Positions 47,510-57,293 of a stretch of DNA of 57,293 bases are shown one piece after another (positions within the stretch are counted from its first letter, which is position 1; every line of letters begins with the position of its first letter). Both the position numbers and the translations under genes were made by a program. Under the pieces are notes generated by a model that saw only the letters and a list, made by a program, of their open reading frames with translations, was not told the DNA's origin and ran no database searches. Origin of the DNA: Thermoplasmata archaeon (GTDB lineage Archaea; Thermoplasmatota; Thermoplasmata; Lutacidiplasmatales; UBA184); NCBI GenBank assembly GCA_021809545.1, contig JAKAYL010000005.1, positions 1 to 57,293 of the forward strand, read 5' to 3'.

Positions 47510-49219
47510 CTACACGCCCAACCCGGTCCAGCCCTTATGGAAGGCCCCTTCGTCCAGTTCCACAGCGTGAATGATGGCCCGCTGCTCCGCCGTGGGTTCC
47601 GTGACCCGTCGGAACGCAACCCCGGTCTTCCCGACCGCCATCTGGTTCACCACCATCGTTCGGAACTTCCGTACCGCGCCCCACCCCGTCATCGGGCGGT
47701 CCTCCTCTTGGAGACCTGCCTCCCGCACCCGCTTCTCTATGATCCGTTCCATCAGGTAGGCGAGCTCACAGAGCACCAGATGTGCAACAATTCGGCGCTC
47801 CAACCGGTGGTTGAGCGGCCTGACCTCCAGGACGCTCTTGATTTCCCGCCACCCTCGCTCGATCACCGTCAGCCCTTGATAGAGCTTCGCCACTCGCTCG
47901 ACCGGGAGTTCCGTGTCCGTGGAGAGCACCCACCACCCCGCCCATTGTTGGGTCCGCGCCACCTTCTCCTTCCACTCGGAGGTCAGCCCCTGGAAGGAGT
48001 CCTCGTCAAACCCTAGGTCGAAGAGATCCTGCAACCCGACCTTCCGCAACTCGGACTGCGCTCCCTTCAGGATCTCGTGGTGGTGCATCTTCCCCGCCTG
48101 CTTGCGCCACCGGGCGAGAATCCGTTTCCCCTCCTCTTGGCGGTGCCGGAGGGTCACAAGCTCCTCCTTGCGCCGTTTCTCGTTCAGGAGCACCACATGG
48201 CGCCCTCCGTCAGGGGTCACCACCTCCCGGGCCACATTCGTATCGCTGACTTTCACCGCCTTGACCCTCGCCGCGAGGGTCAGCGCCTCCTGCGCCATCT
48301 TCGTGCTGTTCTTCTCTGCCAGCACGTAGTGGAACCCGTGCCCAACCAAGTCCTTCACGATGTCCTTGGTGCGCATGCCCCGGTCCCCCACGTAGACCCC
48401 GCCCTCCAGGTCGAACACCTTCTGTAGACGCTCGCGCATCCCTCGGACTGTGGTCTCGTCCTTCGTGTTCCCGGAGTAAACCTGTGAGGTGACTGGGAAC
48501 CCCTCCGGGGTCACCACCATGCCCCAGTTCACTTGGGGGCGACCATCCACTCCGTCTCGTGAATACCCAAACTGGACCAGCCCCTCGGGATCACGTTCGC
48601 AGTAGGTGGAGGTGAGATCATGGTAGAGCACCTCAGGGGCCGCGGAGAGCGGCTTCACCACGTCTCGGTAGATGCGCTGTTCCAGCGCATCTTGGCGAAG
48701 GAAAAGCCGGTCCATGGCCCGGTAGAAGCTGTTGTCGTATCGGGGGGCGTCCCCGTAGCCGAGGAGGAAGGGGGTGGCCGATTCGTTCAACCATGCAAGG
48801 AGACCGCACTTGCTCATGGGGTCGGCAAGTCGGTTGAGGACCATGGTCTCGACAGCCCGCTCCACGCGGGCCTTGCCGGGAACTCCATTGAAAGCCTCCA
48901 GGGCAAGACGATGGAGGCCCAGCTTCCACCACAAGAAGTGACCGAGCGCCTCCCGACCGTACGTCCAACTCTGGGTGACCCGGATCTGGGTGACATCCGT
49001 CAGTAAGGTCGTCGAGTGAGAGGGAAGGAGAGGGTTCGTGGCGATCCACTGCTGGAGCGCGGAGACCTGTTCCGCGGTGACACGACCGAAGTTGACGATG
49101 ATCTGGGTCTGGACTTTGGATCCAACGCGGCGGCTACGCGCCAGCCGCGCGTAGATCCGCCCGTGAGGGCGGACCACATTGAGATAGAACCCGGGTCCCT
49201 GGGGCATGGAGAGGGACAA
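47510..49219 (-). mobile_element. IS1634-like transposase (IS4 superfamily), full-length ORF
   Basis: 569-aa ORF; VLYHDLTSTYCERDPEGLVQFGYSRDG, GGVYVGDRGMRTKDI, FRTGTELPVERVAKLYQGLTVIERGWREIKSVLEVRPLNHR-type DDE features. Confidence 0.88.
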
Positions 49220-49866
49220 GTCGCCGGCAGATATAAGAGTATACTACTATAGACGATGGCACATATACTACAACAAATCGGACATCGGCGTGGGAGGTCC
49301 TCTCAAAAGCTCAATTTGTCGAAGTCCGGCCCAATCTCAGAACCTGCGATTGTGCCACCAATCAGCGGCGGATTCCGAAGGACCCATAGCTTCTTCTTCA
49401 GGGAAACCGTGCCTGAGCATGTGAGATCTTGGCGGTTCTCACTTGAAATCGACCGGGCAGAATAGTTGTTACCCCCTCTTGCCCTGTGTGTCGCGATGGA
49501 AGTCTGTTGCGAGTTCTCAGCAGAAGTGGTGAGTACCAAGTCTGCGCAAATCCAGGTTGTGGTCACCGTGTGCCTTCCGACACTTGCCCGTGTCGTGGGT
49601 GTGAGACGAAACGTGAGGGAGCTTTGACGGCGCCGGAAAAGTCCGACTTTCCGGTCGAAACAAGAGTGAGACCTTTTGCCTCAACAGAGGGCACCGCACC
49701 GACAGCAACCGAGAGTGCGAAAGAAGGCACGGAGTAGAGCCTCGCAGGTAGCTTCCCGTGAACGCGGAACCGAGCAACAGGCTCGACCGGCTCTGTGACT
49801 AACTCACGAACCTCCAGTTGAACTCATTCGAGTCAGATATCCTCAACCACCTTGGATGGCGAACTC

Positions 49867-50586
49867 TCAGTTTTGGGTCACCGTGATTGTAATCGTATCT
49901 GTTTGGATCACGGCACGGTCTCCCGTCACAATATTCCGGAAGTACTGGTCGAGATGGAGCACAATCGTTGCGGTCCCGCCAGGGTTCCCTAAGGTGGTGC
50001 GGATCCATGGCGCCCCGAAGTTCTTACCGTTGGCAAGGTTGTTCACTGTGGACGAGTAAGGCGGCGCCGTAGCCCGTGTGAGGGTCAGCATGCTTCCCGC
50101 CGTGGGACAGTTCGTGCCAGTCCGGGACACGCAAGCTCGGAACGTCCCCATGTTGGAACTCCATGTGTTAGAGACCAGGGACAGTTGCGCCGCCAGATTG
50201 TATGCGTGGCTCGGGAAGCGCAGGCCAGGATTGTTGAAGGTGAACGTGTTCCCGCGGCACCGTCGCGGAAGTGTGATGTGAGTGGTCCCCACCGAGCCCG
50301 CACCATTGACCGTGGCCGTTACGCTGATTATCGCCTTTTTCCCCCCACACCTAACCTTCCACTTGAACGTGTGCTTCACCAAGCGTGACGGGGCATGTGC
50401 GAGTTTCGCCGAAGTGAGAGTGTTCGAATAGGATGCGACAATATCCGCCGCTGTCAGGGACGCCGTGGGGGTCAACAACAAGAAGATCATCCCCAAATAG
50501 AGTATCGCCTTCCAAGCCCCGTGCGGGGCCCTCTTGTGGACTCGCCCTATCAGTGGCGTCCTCTGGCATCGTCGGAAACGTGACAT
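49867..50586 (-). CDS. Secreted protein of unknown function
   Basis: N-terminal hydrophobic signal AILYLGMIFLLLTPTASLTAA; Thr/Ser-rich beta-type sequence with four Cys. Confidence 0.65.
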   Translation of the reverse strand: MSRFRRCQRTPLIGRVHKRAPHGAWKAILYLGMIFLLLTPTASLTAADIVASYSNTLTSAKLAHAPSRLVKHTFKWKVRCGGKKAIISVTATVNGAGSVGTTHITLPRRCRGNTFTFNNPGLRFPSHAYNLAAQLSLVSNTWSSNMGTFRACVSRTGTNCPTAGSMLTLTRATAPPYSSTVNNLANGKNFGAPWIRTTLGNPGGTATIVLHLDQYFRNIVTGDRAVIQTDTITITVTQN

Positions 50587-50770
50587 AGACTTGTCGACAG
50601 AGTGGACGGGGATTCTCGCCTCTCGGTCCTTGCACGATGCAAGGGATCAGATGCAGAAAAGGTTGGCGTGGACTCCGAGCGTTTGGACCACCACTTGGCC
50701 CGCACCCCTCCTTCTGCGGTCCCCCGCCTGTGTCTTTAGCCAAGGACTTGAGGGAAGGGCGAACTCGCTC

Positions 50771-51196
50771 CTATCTGGAGAAGTCGCGCAGTGCGGCGTT
50801 GTCTTCTTCGTAGGACTTGTGGAGCATCTGCCTCACGAGAAGTGTCACCCCATCCGAGGTCCTCCCCTTCGCTACGTATTCCCCCACAACATTCACGGCA
50901 GTCTTCGTTCCCTTGGGCGTGTAGAACGTGAATGCCTTCGGACCCGCCAGAGGGTCCTCCAGATACTCTACCGCGTAACCGAGCGGAGGGTAGAGAGTGA
51001 TGCGGTTCGAGATCCTCGTGAAGGCACCGTCCATCTGTTGCTCGGAGGAAAGTTCGACCACGCGCTCTCCCACCGCCCGGCGTTGGTCGTTACGTCTGCC
51101 CTTGTGAGCGGTTCCGTGCGCGGGGTCCGAGAGAAACTTCCACACTACATCGAGGGGGGCATCGAAATCGATCTCTTCGTCCACAATGTGCACCAT
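50771..51196 (-). CDS. SRPBCC (START-like) superfamily protein
   Basis: VHIVDEEIDFDAPLDVVWKFLSDPAHGTAHKG typical N-terminus. Confidence 0.7.
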   Translation of the reverse strand: MVHIVDEEIDFDAPLDVVWKFLSDPAHGTAHKGRRNDQRRAVGERVVELSSEQQMDGAFTRISNRITLYPPLGYAVEYLEDPLAGPKAFTFYTPKGTKTAVNVVGEYVAKGRTSDGVTLLVRQMLHKSYEEDNAALRDFSR

Positions 51197-51254
51197 GGCT
51201 CCGAGGATGAACCCTCGGGTTATAAGCCTGCACCGCATCGTTGCTTTGTAGAAG

Positions 51255-51482
51255 TTGGGTTATGAGAAATGGTCGAAGTCGAAAGGATATGGGATGAGGT
51301 GGCCGGGGACGGAGGGGATCTTCTCTGCGGTGAAGAGGAAATTCGGGGAGAACGTGGTGTCCCGGTCCCCGAAGGGGCTGACGGCGGAAGGGTATCAGCG
51401 GATCTGGGCCTATGACGAGTTGCGGGAATACGGGGAGACTCGCTCGAAACCGGGACTGAAAGCCTCGGTGAAGCAGGAATAG
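51255..51482 (+). pseudogene. 3' remnant of an IS5-like transposase
   Basis: RWPGTEGIFSAVKRKFGENVVSRSPKGLTAEGYQRIWAYDELREYGE resembles IS5-family C-termini; no upstream catalytic part. Confidence 0.7.
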
Positions 51483-51552
51483 AACGAATCGGGAGGGGAA
51501 GGAGGGAGCCGGTCTCCCCGTCCCTGAGATTCATTCAACAGAGCAGCGGAAT

Positions 51553-54222
51553 GTGTCAAGCTTAATTGCGACCGCCCGCTTCCCTCTGCCGATGGCTGGC
51601 CAGAGCGCCATGATGGCGCAATACCACGGGGTTCGGACCCGGTACCCCGGGCATCTCGTCCTCTTCCGCGTCGGGGATTTCTTTGAGAGCTTTGGCGAGG
51701 ATGCCGAGCTGGTCGCCCGCGAGCTGGACATTGTCCTGACGAGCCGCCAGGCGGACGGGACCGGTAAGAAGATCCCCATGGCCGGCGTGCCCCAGCACGC
51801 TCTCGAGAACTACCTTTCCCGGCTCGTTCGGAAGGGGCACCGCGTCGTCATCTGCGACCAGGTCGAGGAGGCCAAGGAGGCCAAAGGGATCATCGAGCGG
51901 GCGGTCACCCGAGTGGTGACCCCTGGGACCGTGGTGGAGGAATCCCTCCTTCCGCGAGGGCAGACCAACTACCTTGCCGCTGTGGCCGGTTCGACCACTG
52001 CGGGATATGCCGTGGTCCTGGTCGAGGTCTCGACGGCCGAGGTGCTCCTGAGGACCTACCCGGCGGGTCCGGTTCTCCCGGTCATCCACGACATCGCGGT
52101 CCTAAGTCCGTCCGAAGTTCTCCTCGAGGAAGGAACAAGCGCCGCTGCCCCGGAGACCCTCTCTGCGTGGACGGCCTCGCTTCCGTCCGCCCGGATCGTG
52201 CCTCTGCCCCCTGAAGGAGGCCGGTCCGAGCTCCCTACCCCCTGGAACGACTCCGCAGCCTCGTCGCCCGAGGTGGGAAGGGCCCTAGCGATGGCCGCTG
52301 GCTACGTTGAGCGGTGCGCCCCTACCATCCTGGGCACGCTCTCCCCGCCGGTACGCTACGATCAACGCTCTCAGATGCTCCTCGACGTGAAGACGCTCCG
52401 TCATCTCGAGGTCACGGAGCCGATGAATCCCGCCCTCCGCGGGTCTCGGACCCTCCTCGATGTCGTGAACGTGGCCGAGTCCCCCGCGGGCCGGCGCATC
52501 GTCACCTCCTGGCTCCGCTCACCGTTGGCGGATGTGAAGGCGATCGACCAGCGTCTCGACGGTGTCCAGTGGCTGTCCGACCTGCCGGGCGGTCTCCTGA
52601 AGATCCGGACCCGGCTGCGATCCCTTGCGGACCTCTCCCGGCTTTCCTCCCGGGTTCTGGCTCGGAGGGCCTCGCCTCGTGATCTCCGTGCGATCGGGGA
52701 GACTTTGGTCGGTGCGAGAGAGCTGCGCGACCTGATCGAATCGCTTTCTCCGCCTCCCCCTCCGGTCCTTCGCGAGGCGCTGCAACGCATCCCGCGGGAA
52801 CTCCCGTTCGCCGAGCACCTCCTCGCCGCCATCCCGCCCGAGGCTTCGGGAGTTCCCAGTTCCGAAGGAAGCCTGGTTCCCGAAGCGTTCCCGGACCTCG
52901 GGCGTTTGAGGGAGCGGGAGGCGGAGATCCTCCGGAAGCTCTCGGACCTGGAGAAGAAGGAGGCCACGGCTACCGGGATCCGGAACCTCAAGATCGGCTA
53001 CACCCAGGTCTTCGGATACTACTTCGAGGTCACCCGGCCTCACCTCGCCAAGGTACCGGCCGACCGGTGGCGCCGGAAGCAGACGCTCTCCACCGCCGAA
53101 CGGTTCACGAGTGACGAGCTCGGAGAGCTCGAGACCTCTGTCCTCTCGGTACGAGAGGAGGCCGGCCAGGTCGAATCCCACCTGTGGGAGAAGCTGCTGG
53201 AGGAAGTCACCCTAGAGACCCCTCGCTTGCGTGAGACCGGAGAAGCGATCGGATTGGTGGATGCCCTGGTCGCTTTTGCCCACGGAGGGAAGGAACGCGG
53301 ATGGGTCCGGCCGAAGGTCCTTCCGAGCGGGCCGATCAAGATCCGGCAGGGACGCCACCCGGTGCTCGAAGCGGTCCTCGGCCCTGCCTTCGTCCCCAAC
53401 GACACCGATCTGGGCGACACAGGGGCCCGCCTCCTCCTCCTCACCGGCCCGAACATGGCGGGAAAGTCCACCTACATGCGGCAGGTCGGTCTCATCGTCC
53501 TGCTGGCCCAATGCGGCTCCTATGTCCCGGCGAAGTATGCGGAGATCGGGGTGGTGAACTACTTGGCCACGCGGATGGGGTTCACCGACGAGACGGGCCA
53601 GGGCAAATCGAGCTTCATGGTGGAGATGAGCGAGGTGGCGGAGATCCTCGCACGAGCCGACTCGGGAAGCCTCGTACTCTTGGACGAGGTCGGTCGGGGC
53701 ACGAGCACCTCGGATGGCTTGGCGCTCGCTTGGGCCATCATCCAACACCTCCACGACCGGTTGAAGTCACGCACTATCGTTGCCACTCACTACCACCAGT
53801 TGGCGGACCTCGTGGCCCCCCTCGCCTCGGCCCGGAACGCCCACCTGGGAGTGATGGACCGGGAGGGTGAGGTGACCTTCCTCCGAACGCTCCTCCCGGG
53901 CGCGACCAACAAGAGCTACGGGATCCACGTTGCGAAGCTCGCGGGAGTTCCTCCTTCCGTCACCCGGGAAGCGGAGAAGGTCCTGCATCAGATGGAGGGG
54001 CGTGTCAACTCCCACCCGGGGAGCGAAGGGAATCGGAAGTCACCCTCGGGACCCCGGTATACCCAGGCCCTCCTCGTCCATGACGAGGGCTCTGAGCGAG
54101 CTCTGCGACTTCAGGTCGAGCTGCAGAAGATGGATTCACTGAACCTCACCCCTCTGGAGGCGCTCAACCGCCTCCACAAGTTGATCGAGGAGGCCAAGAA
54201 GGGGGAGGGGAGCCCGGAGTGA
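51553..54222 (+). CDS. mutS: DNA mismatch repair protein MutS
   Basis: HLVLFRVGDFFESFGEDA, TGPNMAGKSTYMRQVGLIVLLAQ, LVLLDEVGRGTSTSDGLALAWA, ATHYHQL. Confidence 0.98.
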   Translation: MSSLIATARFPLPMAGQSAMMAQYHGVRTRYPGHLVLFRVGDFFESFGEDAELVARELDIVLTSRQADGTGKKIPMAGVPQHALENYLSRLVRKGHRVVICDQVEEAKEAKGIIERAVTRVVTPGTVVEESLLPRGQTNYLAAVAGSTTAGYAVVLVEVSTAEVLLRTYPAGPVLPVIHDIAVLSPSEVLLEEGTSAAAPETLSAWTASLPSARIVPLPPEGGRSELPTPWNDSAASSPEVGRALAMAAGYVERCAPTILGTLSPPVRYDQRSQMLLDVKTLRHLEVTEPMNPALRGSRTLLDVVNVAESPAGRRIVTSWLRSPLADVKAIDQRLDGVQWLSDLPGGLLKIRTRLRSLADLSRLSSRVLARRASPRDLRAIGETLVGARELRDLIESLSPPPPPVLREALQRIPRELPFAEHLLAAIPPEASGVPSSEGSLVPEAFPDLGRLREREAEILRKLSDLEKKEATATGIRNLKIGYTQVFGYYFEVTRPHLAKVPADRWRRKQTLSTAERFTSDELGELETSVLSVREEAGQVESHLWEKLLEEVTLETPRLRETGEAIGLVDALVAFAHGGKERGWVRPKVLPSGPIKIRQGRHPVLEAVLGPAFVPNDTDLGDTGARLLLLTGPNMAGKSTYMRQVGLIVLLAQCGSYVPAKYAEIGVVNYLATRMGFTDETGQGKSSFMVEMSEVAEILARADSGSLVLLDEVGRGTSTSDGLALAWAIIQHLHDRLKSRTIVATHYHQLADLVAPLASARNAHLGVMDREGEVTFLRTLLPGATNKSYGIHVAKLAGVPPSVTREAEKVLHQMEGRVNSHPGSEGNRKSPSGPRYTQALLVHDEGSERALRLQVELQKMDSLNLTPLEALNRLHKLIEEAKKGEGSPE

Positions 54223-55991
54223 CGGCGAAGGAATCTCCCCCGGCCCGGCACGGGATCCACCGCTTGGACGAGTCGACCGTCCGTCAGATCGCCGCGGGCG
54301 AGGTGGTCGAGCGTCCCGCCTCCGTGGTGAAGGAGCTGGTCGAGAATGCCCTTGACGCCGGCGCCACCCAGATCCGGATATCTCTGGAACGGGGGGGTCT
54401 GGACCTCATCGAGGTCGCGGACGACGGACAGGGGATCTCCCGGTCCGACTTCCCGCTCCTTTTCGAGCGCCATGCCACGAGCAAGCTCCAAAGCCCCGAA
54501 CAGCTCCTGACGGTGGGGACCCTCGGCTTCCGGGGGGAGGCGCTGGCCTCTATCGCCGCCGTGGCGCACGTCGGGGTCGCGAGCCGGCCCGAAGGGGCGT
54601 CGACCGCGTACTCAATGGATGTGGGACCGGGCCGCTCCTACGAGGAGCCCCGACCGGTGGCCCGCGCCCCGGGGACCACCCTGGCGGTCCGGGACCTCTT
54701 CCACAACGTTCCCGCCCGGCGGAAATTCCTCAAGTCGGTCCCCGCGGAGACCCAGCGGATCACCGAGATCGTGGAGCACCTCTATCTGGCCACGACCTCG
54801 GTCTCCTTCCAGTTGACCTCCGACGGCCGAGAGGTCCTCCGCTTTCCCCCGGCCAAGTCCCTCACGGAGGCCGCCACCAACGCCTTCGGGGTGGAATTCG
54901 CAGAGCGCTGCTTCACCTTCTCGGGCAGCGGCGGTCCCGGGACCTGGGTGGAGGGCGTTGTCTCTCACCCCTCGCTGACCCGGGGAAATTCCGGCCGCCT
55001 CCTCTTCGCGGTGAACGGCCGCCCGATCGTGTCCCGTCCCCTGGTGGAGGCCCTCCGGAGCGCCTTCCTCGACATCATCCCCAAGGGACGGTACCCGTTG
55101 GGATTGGTCCATCTCCAGATCGAAGGGGAAGGGGTGGATGTCAATGTCCATCCTTCGAAGCGAGAGGTTCGTTTCCGGTGGGAGGAGGAGCTGAGGTCCT
55201 CGCTCCGCTCCCTGGTCGTTTCGAATCTTCAGGAGGCAGGCCGCAGCTCCCTTCCGCCTCCCTCCCCTCCCGCCTCCGTTATCCTCCCCCGCTCTCCGCC
55301 GCCCCCACCGCCCGGGGTCCAACAGACATTGTCGACCCCGGGAGGGAGCGGGATCGCAACGGAGGTGCGTCCCACGGTCCGCGGAACCTCGGTCCAACCG
55401 AAGCTCACCCTCCTCGGGCAGGTCGGGGCGCTCTACATCGTGGGAGAACGGGACGACGGGCAGGGCCTTCTCGTGCTCATCGATGCGCATGCGGCCAGCG
55501 AGCGCGTCATCTACGAGCGCCTGGTGACGGAGACCGCTCCGGCCCATCAGGACCTGTTGGTACCGACGGACATCGATCTCACGCCACGGCAGGCCACGGT
55601 CTTCGCCCGGGCCCGGGACGATCTCCGGGAGATGGGGTTCCAGGTCGAGCACTTTGGTGGGTCCCGCTACCGCGTGAGCGCTATTCCCTCCTTCTTCTGG
55701 CACCGGGTCGAGCCCTCGCGCATCAGCCAGGTCCTGGACGAACTGGGAGAAGCCGACGCCCGGAAGGTCCGCTCGGAGCTCCGCGAGCGCGTCGCCAAGA
55801 CGCTCGCCTGCCACATGGCGATCCGTGCCGGAGATGCCCTTACCCTGGAGGAGATGGAGCGCCTGGTGAAGGAGCTCTACGGTGCCCGGGACACCTTCAC
55901 GTGTCCCCACGGCCGTCCCATCATGATCAGCCTGCGCCGGGACGAGCTCGACAAATGGTTCCACCGGCCCACGGTGCGGAACTCTCCCTGA
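54219..55991 (+). CDS. mutL: DNA mismatch repair protein MutL
   Basis: IAAGEVVERPASVVKELVENALDAGA, TLGFRGEALASI, VHPSKREVRF, CPHGRPIMISL. Confidence 0.98.
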   Translation: MTAKESPPARHGIHRLDESTVRQIAAGEVVERPASVVKELVENALDAGATQIRISLERGGLDLIEVADDGQGISRSDFPLLFERHATSKLQSPEQLLTVGTLGFRGEALASIAAVAHVGVASRPEGASTAYSMDVGPGRSYEEPRPVARAPGTTLAVRDLFHNVPARRKFLKSVPAETQRITEIVEHLYLATTSVSFQLTSDGREVLRFPPAKSLTEAATNAFGVEFAERCFTFSGSGGPGTWVEGVVSHPSLTRGNSGRLLFAVNGRPIVSRPLVEALRSAFLDIIPKGRYPLGLVHLQIEGEGVDVNVHPSKREVRFRWEEELRSSLRSLVVSNLQEAGRSSLPPPSPPASVILPRSPPPPPPGVQQTLSTPGGSGIATEVRPTVRGTSVQPKLTLLGQVGALYIVGERDDGQGLLVLIDAHAASERVIYERLVTETAPAHQDLLVPTDIDLTPRQATVFARARDDLREMGFQVEHFGGSRYRVSAIPSFFWHRVEPSRISQVLDELGEADARKVRSELRERVAKTLACHMAIRAGDALTLEEMERLVKELYGARDTFTCPHGRPIMISLRRDELDKWFHRPTVRNSP

Positions 55992-56000
55992 GCCCGGACC

Positions 56001-57245
56001 TCAGTGCGGTTCTGAGCCGGAGTTCTCGCCGAGCAGGGGGAGGCCCAGGGTCGTCCCCCAGCCGGTCAGGATCTTGCGTGCGGCCCGGTGCTCGCCCCGG
56101 GCGATGCCGGAAGTTCCGCTCCGCCGGATGTCGACCGTGAGCTCGTGCAGGATGTTGAGGACCTCCGGGGTCTCGAGGTTCGAAGCGAGGGCGCGGTAGA
56201 ACTCCTTCGAGGCCGTCTCCAACCGCTCGACGGGGTAGCCGGATTGGCCCCCGGTCGCAAGCAGTCCCGAAAGGGCCGCCTGGTCCTCCTGCCAGCTCTC
56301 CTCGGCCTGGTGGGCCTCGTACATCGAGAACTCGAGGCGTTCCTCGTAGCTCTTGGTCATCAGGTAATAGCGCAGCCCCCAGGGACAGATCTGACCGAGC
56401 GCCTCTTCGATGGTCACGAGGTTCCCCGTGGACTTCGCCATCTTCCGGGCGTCCATGGTCACGAAGGCGCTGTGGAGGAAGTTTCGGGCGATCAGCTTGT
56501 TCGTGAGGGCGAGGGAGATGAGGTTCTCAGCGTAATGGTGCGGGAAGATGAGGTCCAGTCCGCCCCCGTGGAGGTCCATGGGGAGGCGCATGTTGTCCGA
56601 GGCCATGGCAAAGCACTCGATGTGCCATCCCGGCATTCCCCTGCCCCAGGGTGAGTCCCAGACCGGGGCAGGTTCCACCGAGGGACGCCAGAGGATGAAG
56701 TCCCGGGGATCGTTCGCCTCCGGTTCGGCCACCCTCCCCGACTCAGGGACCGCGTGGGCGGTGAGGAAATCCTCTGCCGAGAAGTTCCGCGTCTCCGTCA
56801 CCTTCGAGGCGTCGAAGTAGATCGACCCGTTCCGGCGGTAAGCGAAGCCGCGCCGTTCCAGCCGGCGGATGAGATCGATCATCTTGCCCACGTACTCGCT
56901 GGAGAGCGGCATACGGTCCGGGGGAAGGATGCCCACCTTGGCCATCAGCCGGGCAAAGTCGCTGGCTTCCCGATGGGAGAGTTCGCTCCAGGGGAGGTTC
57001 TCGGCCAGGGCCTGGTGCGTGATCTTGTCCTCGAAATCCGTGATGTTCTGGATGTGGTGGACCTTCCGGCCCTGCGACAGGAAGTACCGCTTGGTGAGGT
57101 CGAAGAGGAGGTAGGTTCGCAGATGTCCCACGTGGGACGGGGCATAGACCGTGGGCCCGCAGACGTACATCTCGAGCGGCCGCTTGCCTACGGTCGAGAG
57201 CGAGGACTGCCGTTGAGTGAGAGTGTCCTTGAATACAAGCGGCAC
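56001..57245 (-). CDS. cysS: Cysteinyl-tRNA synthetase
   Basis: MYVCGPTVYAPSHVGHLRTYLLFDL, GWHIECFAMAS, HHYAENLISLALTN, KMAKSTGN. Confidence 0.97.
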   Translation of the reverse strand: MPLVFKDTLTQRQSSLSTVGKRPLEMYVCGPTVYAPSHVGHLRTYLLFDLTKRYFLSQGRKVHHIQNITDFEDKITHQALAENLPWSELSHREASDFARLMAKVGILPPDRMPLSSEYVGKMIDLIRRLERRGFAYRRNGSIYFDASKVTETRNFSAEDFLTAHAVPESGRVAEPEANDPRDFILWRPSVEPAPVWDSPWGRGMPGWHIECFAMASDNMRLPMDLHGGGLDLIFPHHYAENLISLALTNKLIARNFLHSAFVTMDARKMAKSTGNLVTIEEALGQICPWGLRYYLMTKSYEERLEFSMYEAHQAEESWQEDQAALSGLLATGGQSGYPVERLETASKEFYRALASNLETPEVLNILHELTVDIRRSGTSGIARGEHRAARKILTGWGTTLGLPLLGENSGSEPH

Positions 57246-57293
57246 AGCGCCAAATGATTACGAGGAGATGGCTTAAACGTTGCGCCTTGGCTT

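Noticed and set aside
47505-49244. Terminal inverted repeats of the IS1634-like element (GTATACT at 47505-47511 and AGTATAC at 49238-49244)
   Set aside because: Only 7 bp, no clear target-site duplication found; could be chance, so element ends are not claimed
49486-49737. 83-aa ORF with CANPGCGHRVPSDTCPCRGC, possible zinc finger
   Set aside because: Start and frame uncertain, no further support; not called as a gene
1-57293. CRISPR arrays, rRNA genes, prophage structural genes
   Set aside because: None seen in a read-through of both strands; tRNA other than tRNA-Leu not recognised, though a tRNAscan run would be decisive

Overview
The window is a GC-rich, densely coding archaeal chromosome segment. 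Gene content (PolB, MCM, aPelota, NMD3, Trm1, Pth2, archaeal-type AspRS, DUF424, HTH_10/Bat regulators) suggests an aerobic Euryarchaeota/Thermoplasmatota-like lineage, but this is inferred from content, not from a search. Main blocks are: (i) a PIN-domain remnant, uppS and tRNA-Leu(CAG); (ii) a glyoxylate bypass pair, aceA-aceB, next to L-2-hydroxyglutarate oxidase, a FAD oxidoreductase and a prolyl oligopeptidase; (iii) PolB and Pth2; (iv) a 13-20.5 kb redox or NO-type stress island with CopD-like protein, FNR-type reductase, ferredoxin, two hemerythrin-like proteins, DUF488, a Bat-like HTH, two NnrS-like membrane proteins, DUF2249 and an ArsR-like HTH, containing a near-identical 16-nt imperfect palindrome upstream of two genes; (v) a CBS protein and two tandem cupredoxin-like proteins with an unusual Cx3Cx4M motif; (vi) Adk and a triple zinc-ribbon / acidic / RGG-rich protein; (vii) ThyX, Pelota, SufBD, SufU, ferredoxin, a candidate structured ncRNA, Trm1, NMD3, DUF424, an MCM helicase with a 372-aa intein in the Walker A motif, AspRS and CTP synthase; (viii) a 1724-aa surface protein with a pilin-like N terminus; (ix) a plastic accessory zone at 44.5-51.5 kb with an orphan DNA methyltransferase, broken transposases, a Zn-ribbon-MNT/HEPN toxin-antitoxin pair and an IS1634-like element; (x) MutS-MutL and CysRS. 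No CRISPR array or rRNA was seen. The strongest leads for new biology are the RGG/zinc-ribbon protein, the candidate ncRNA at 29919-30062, the shared palindrome in the stress island, and the paired cupredoxins.
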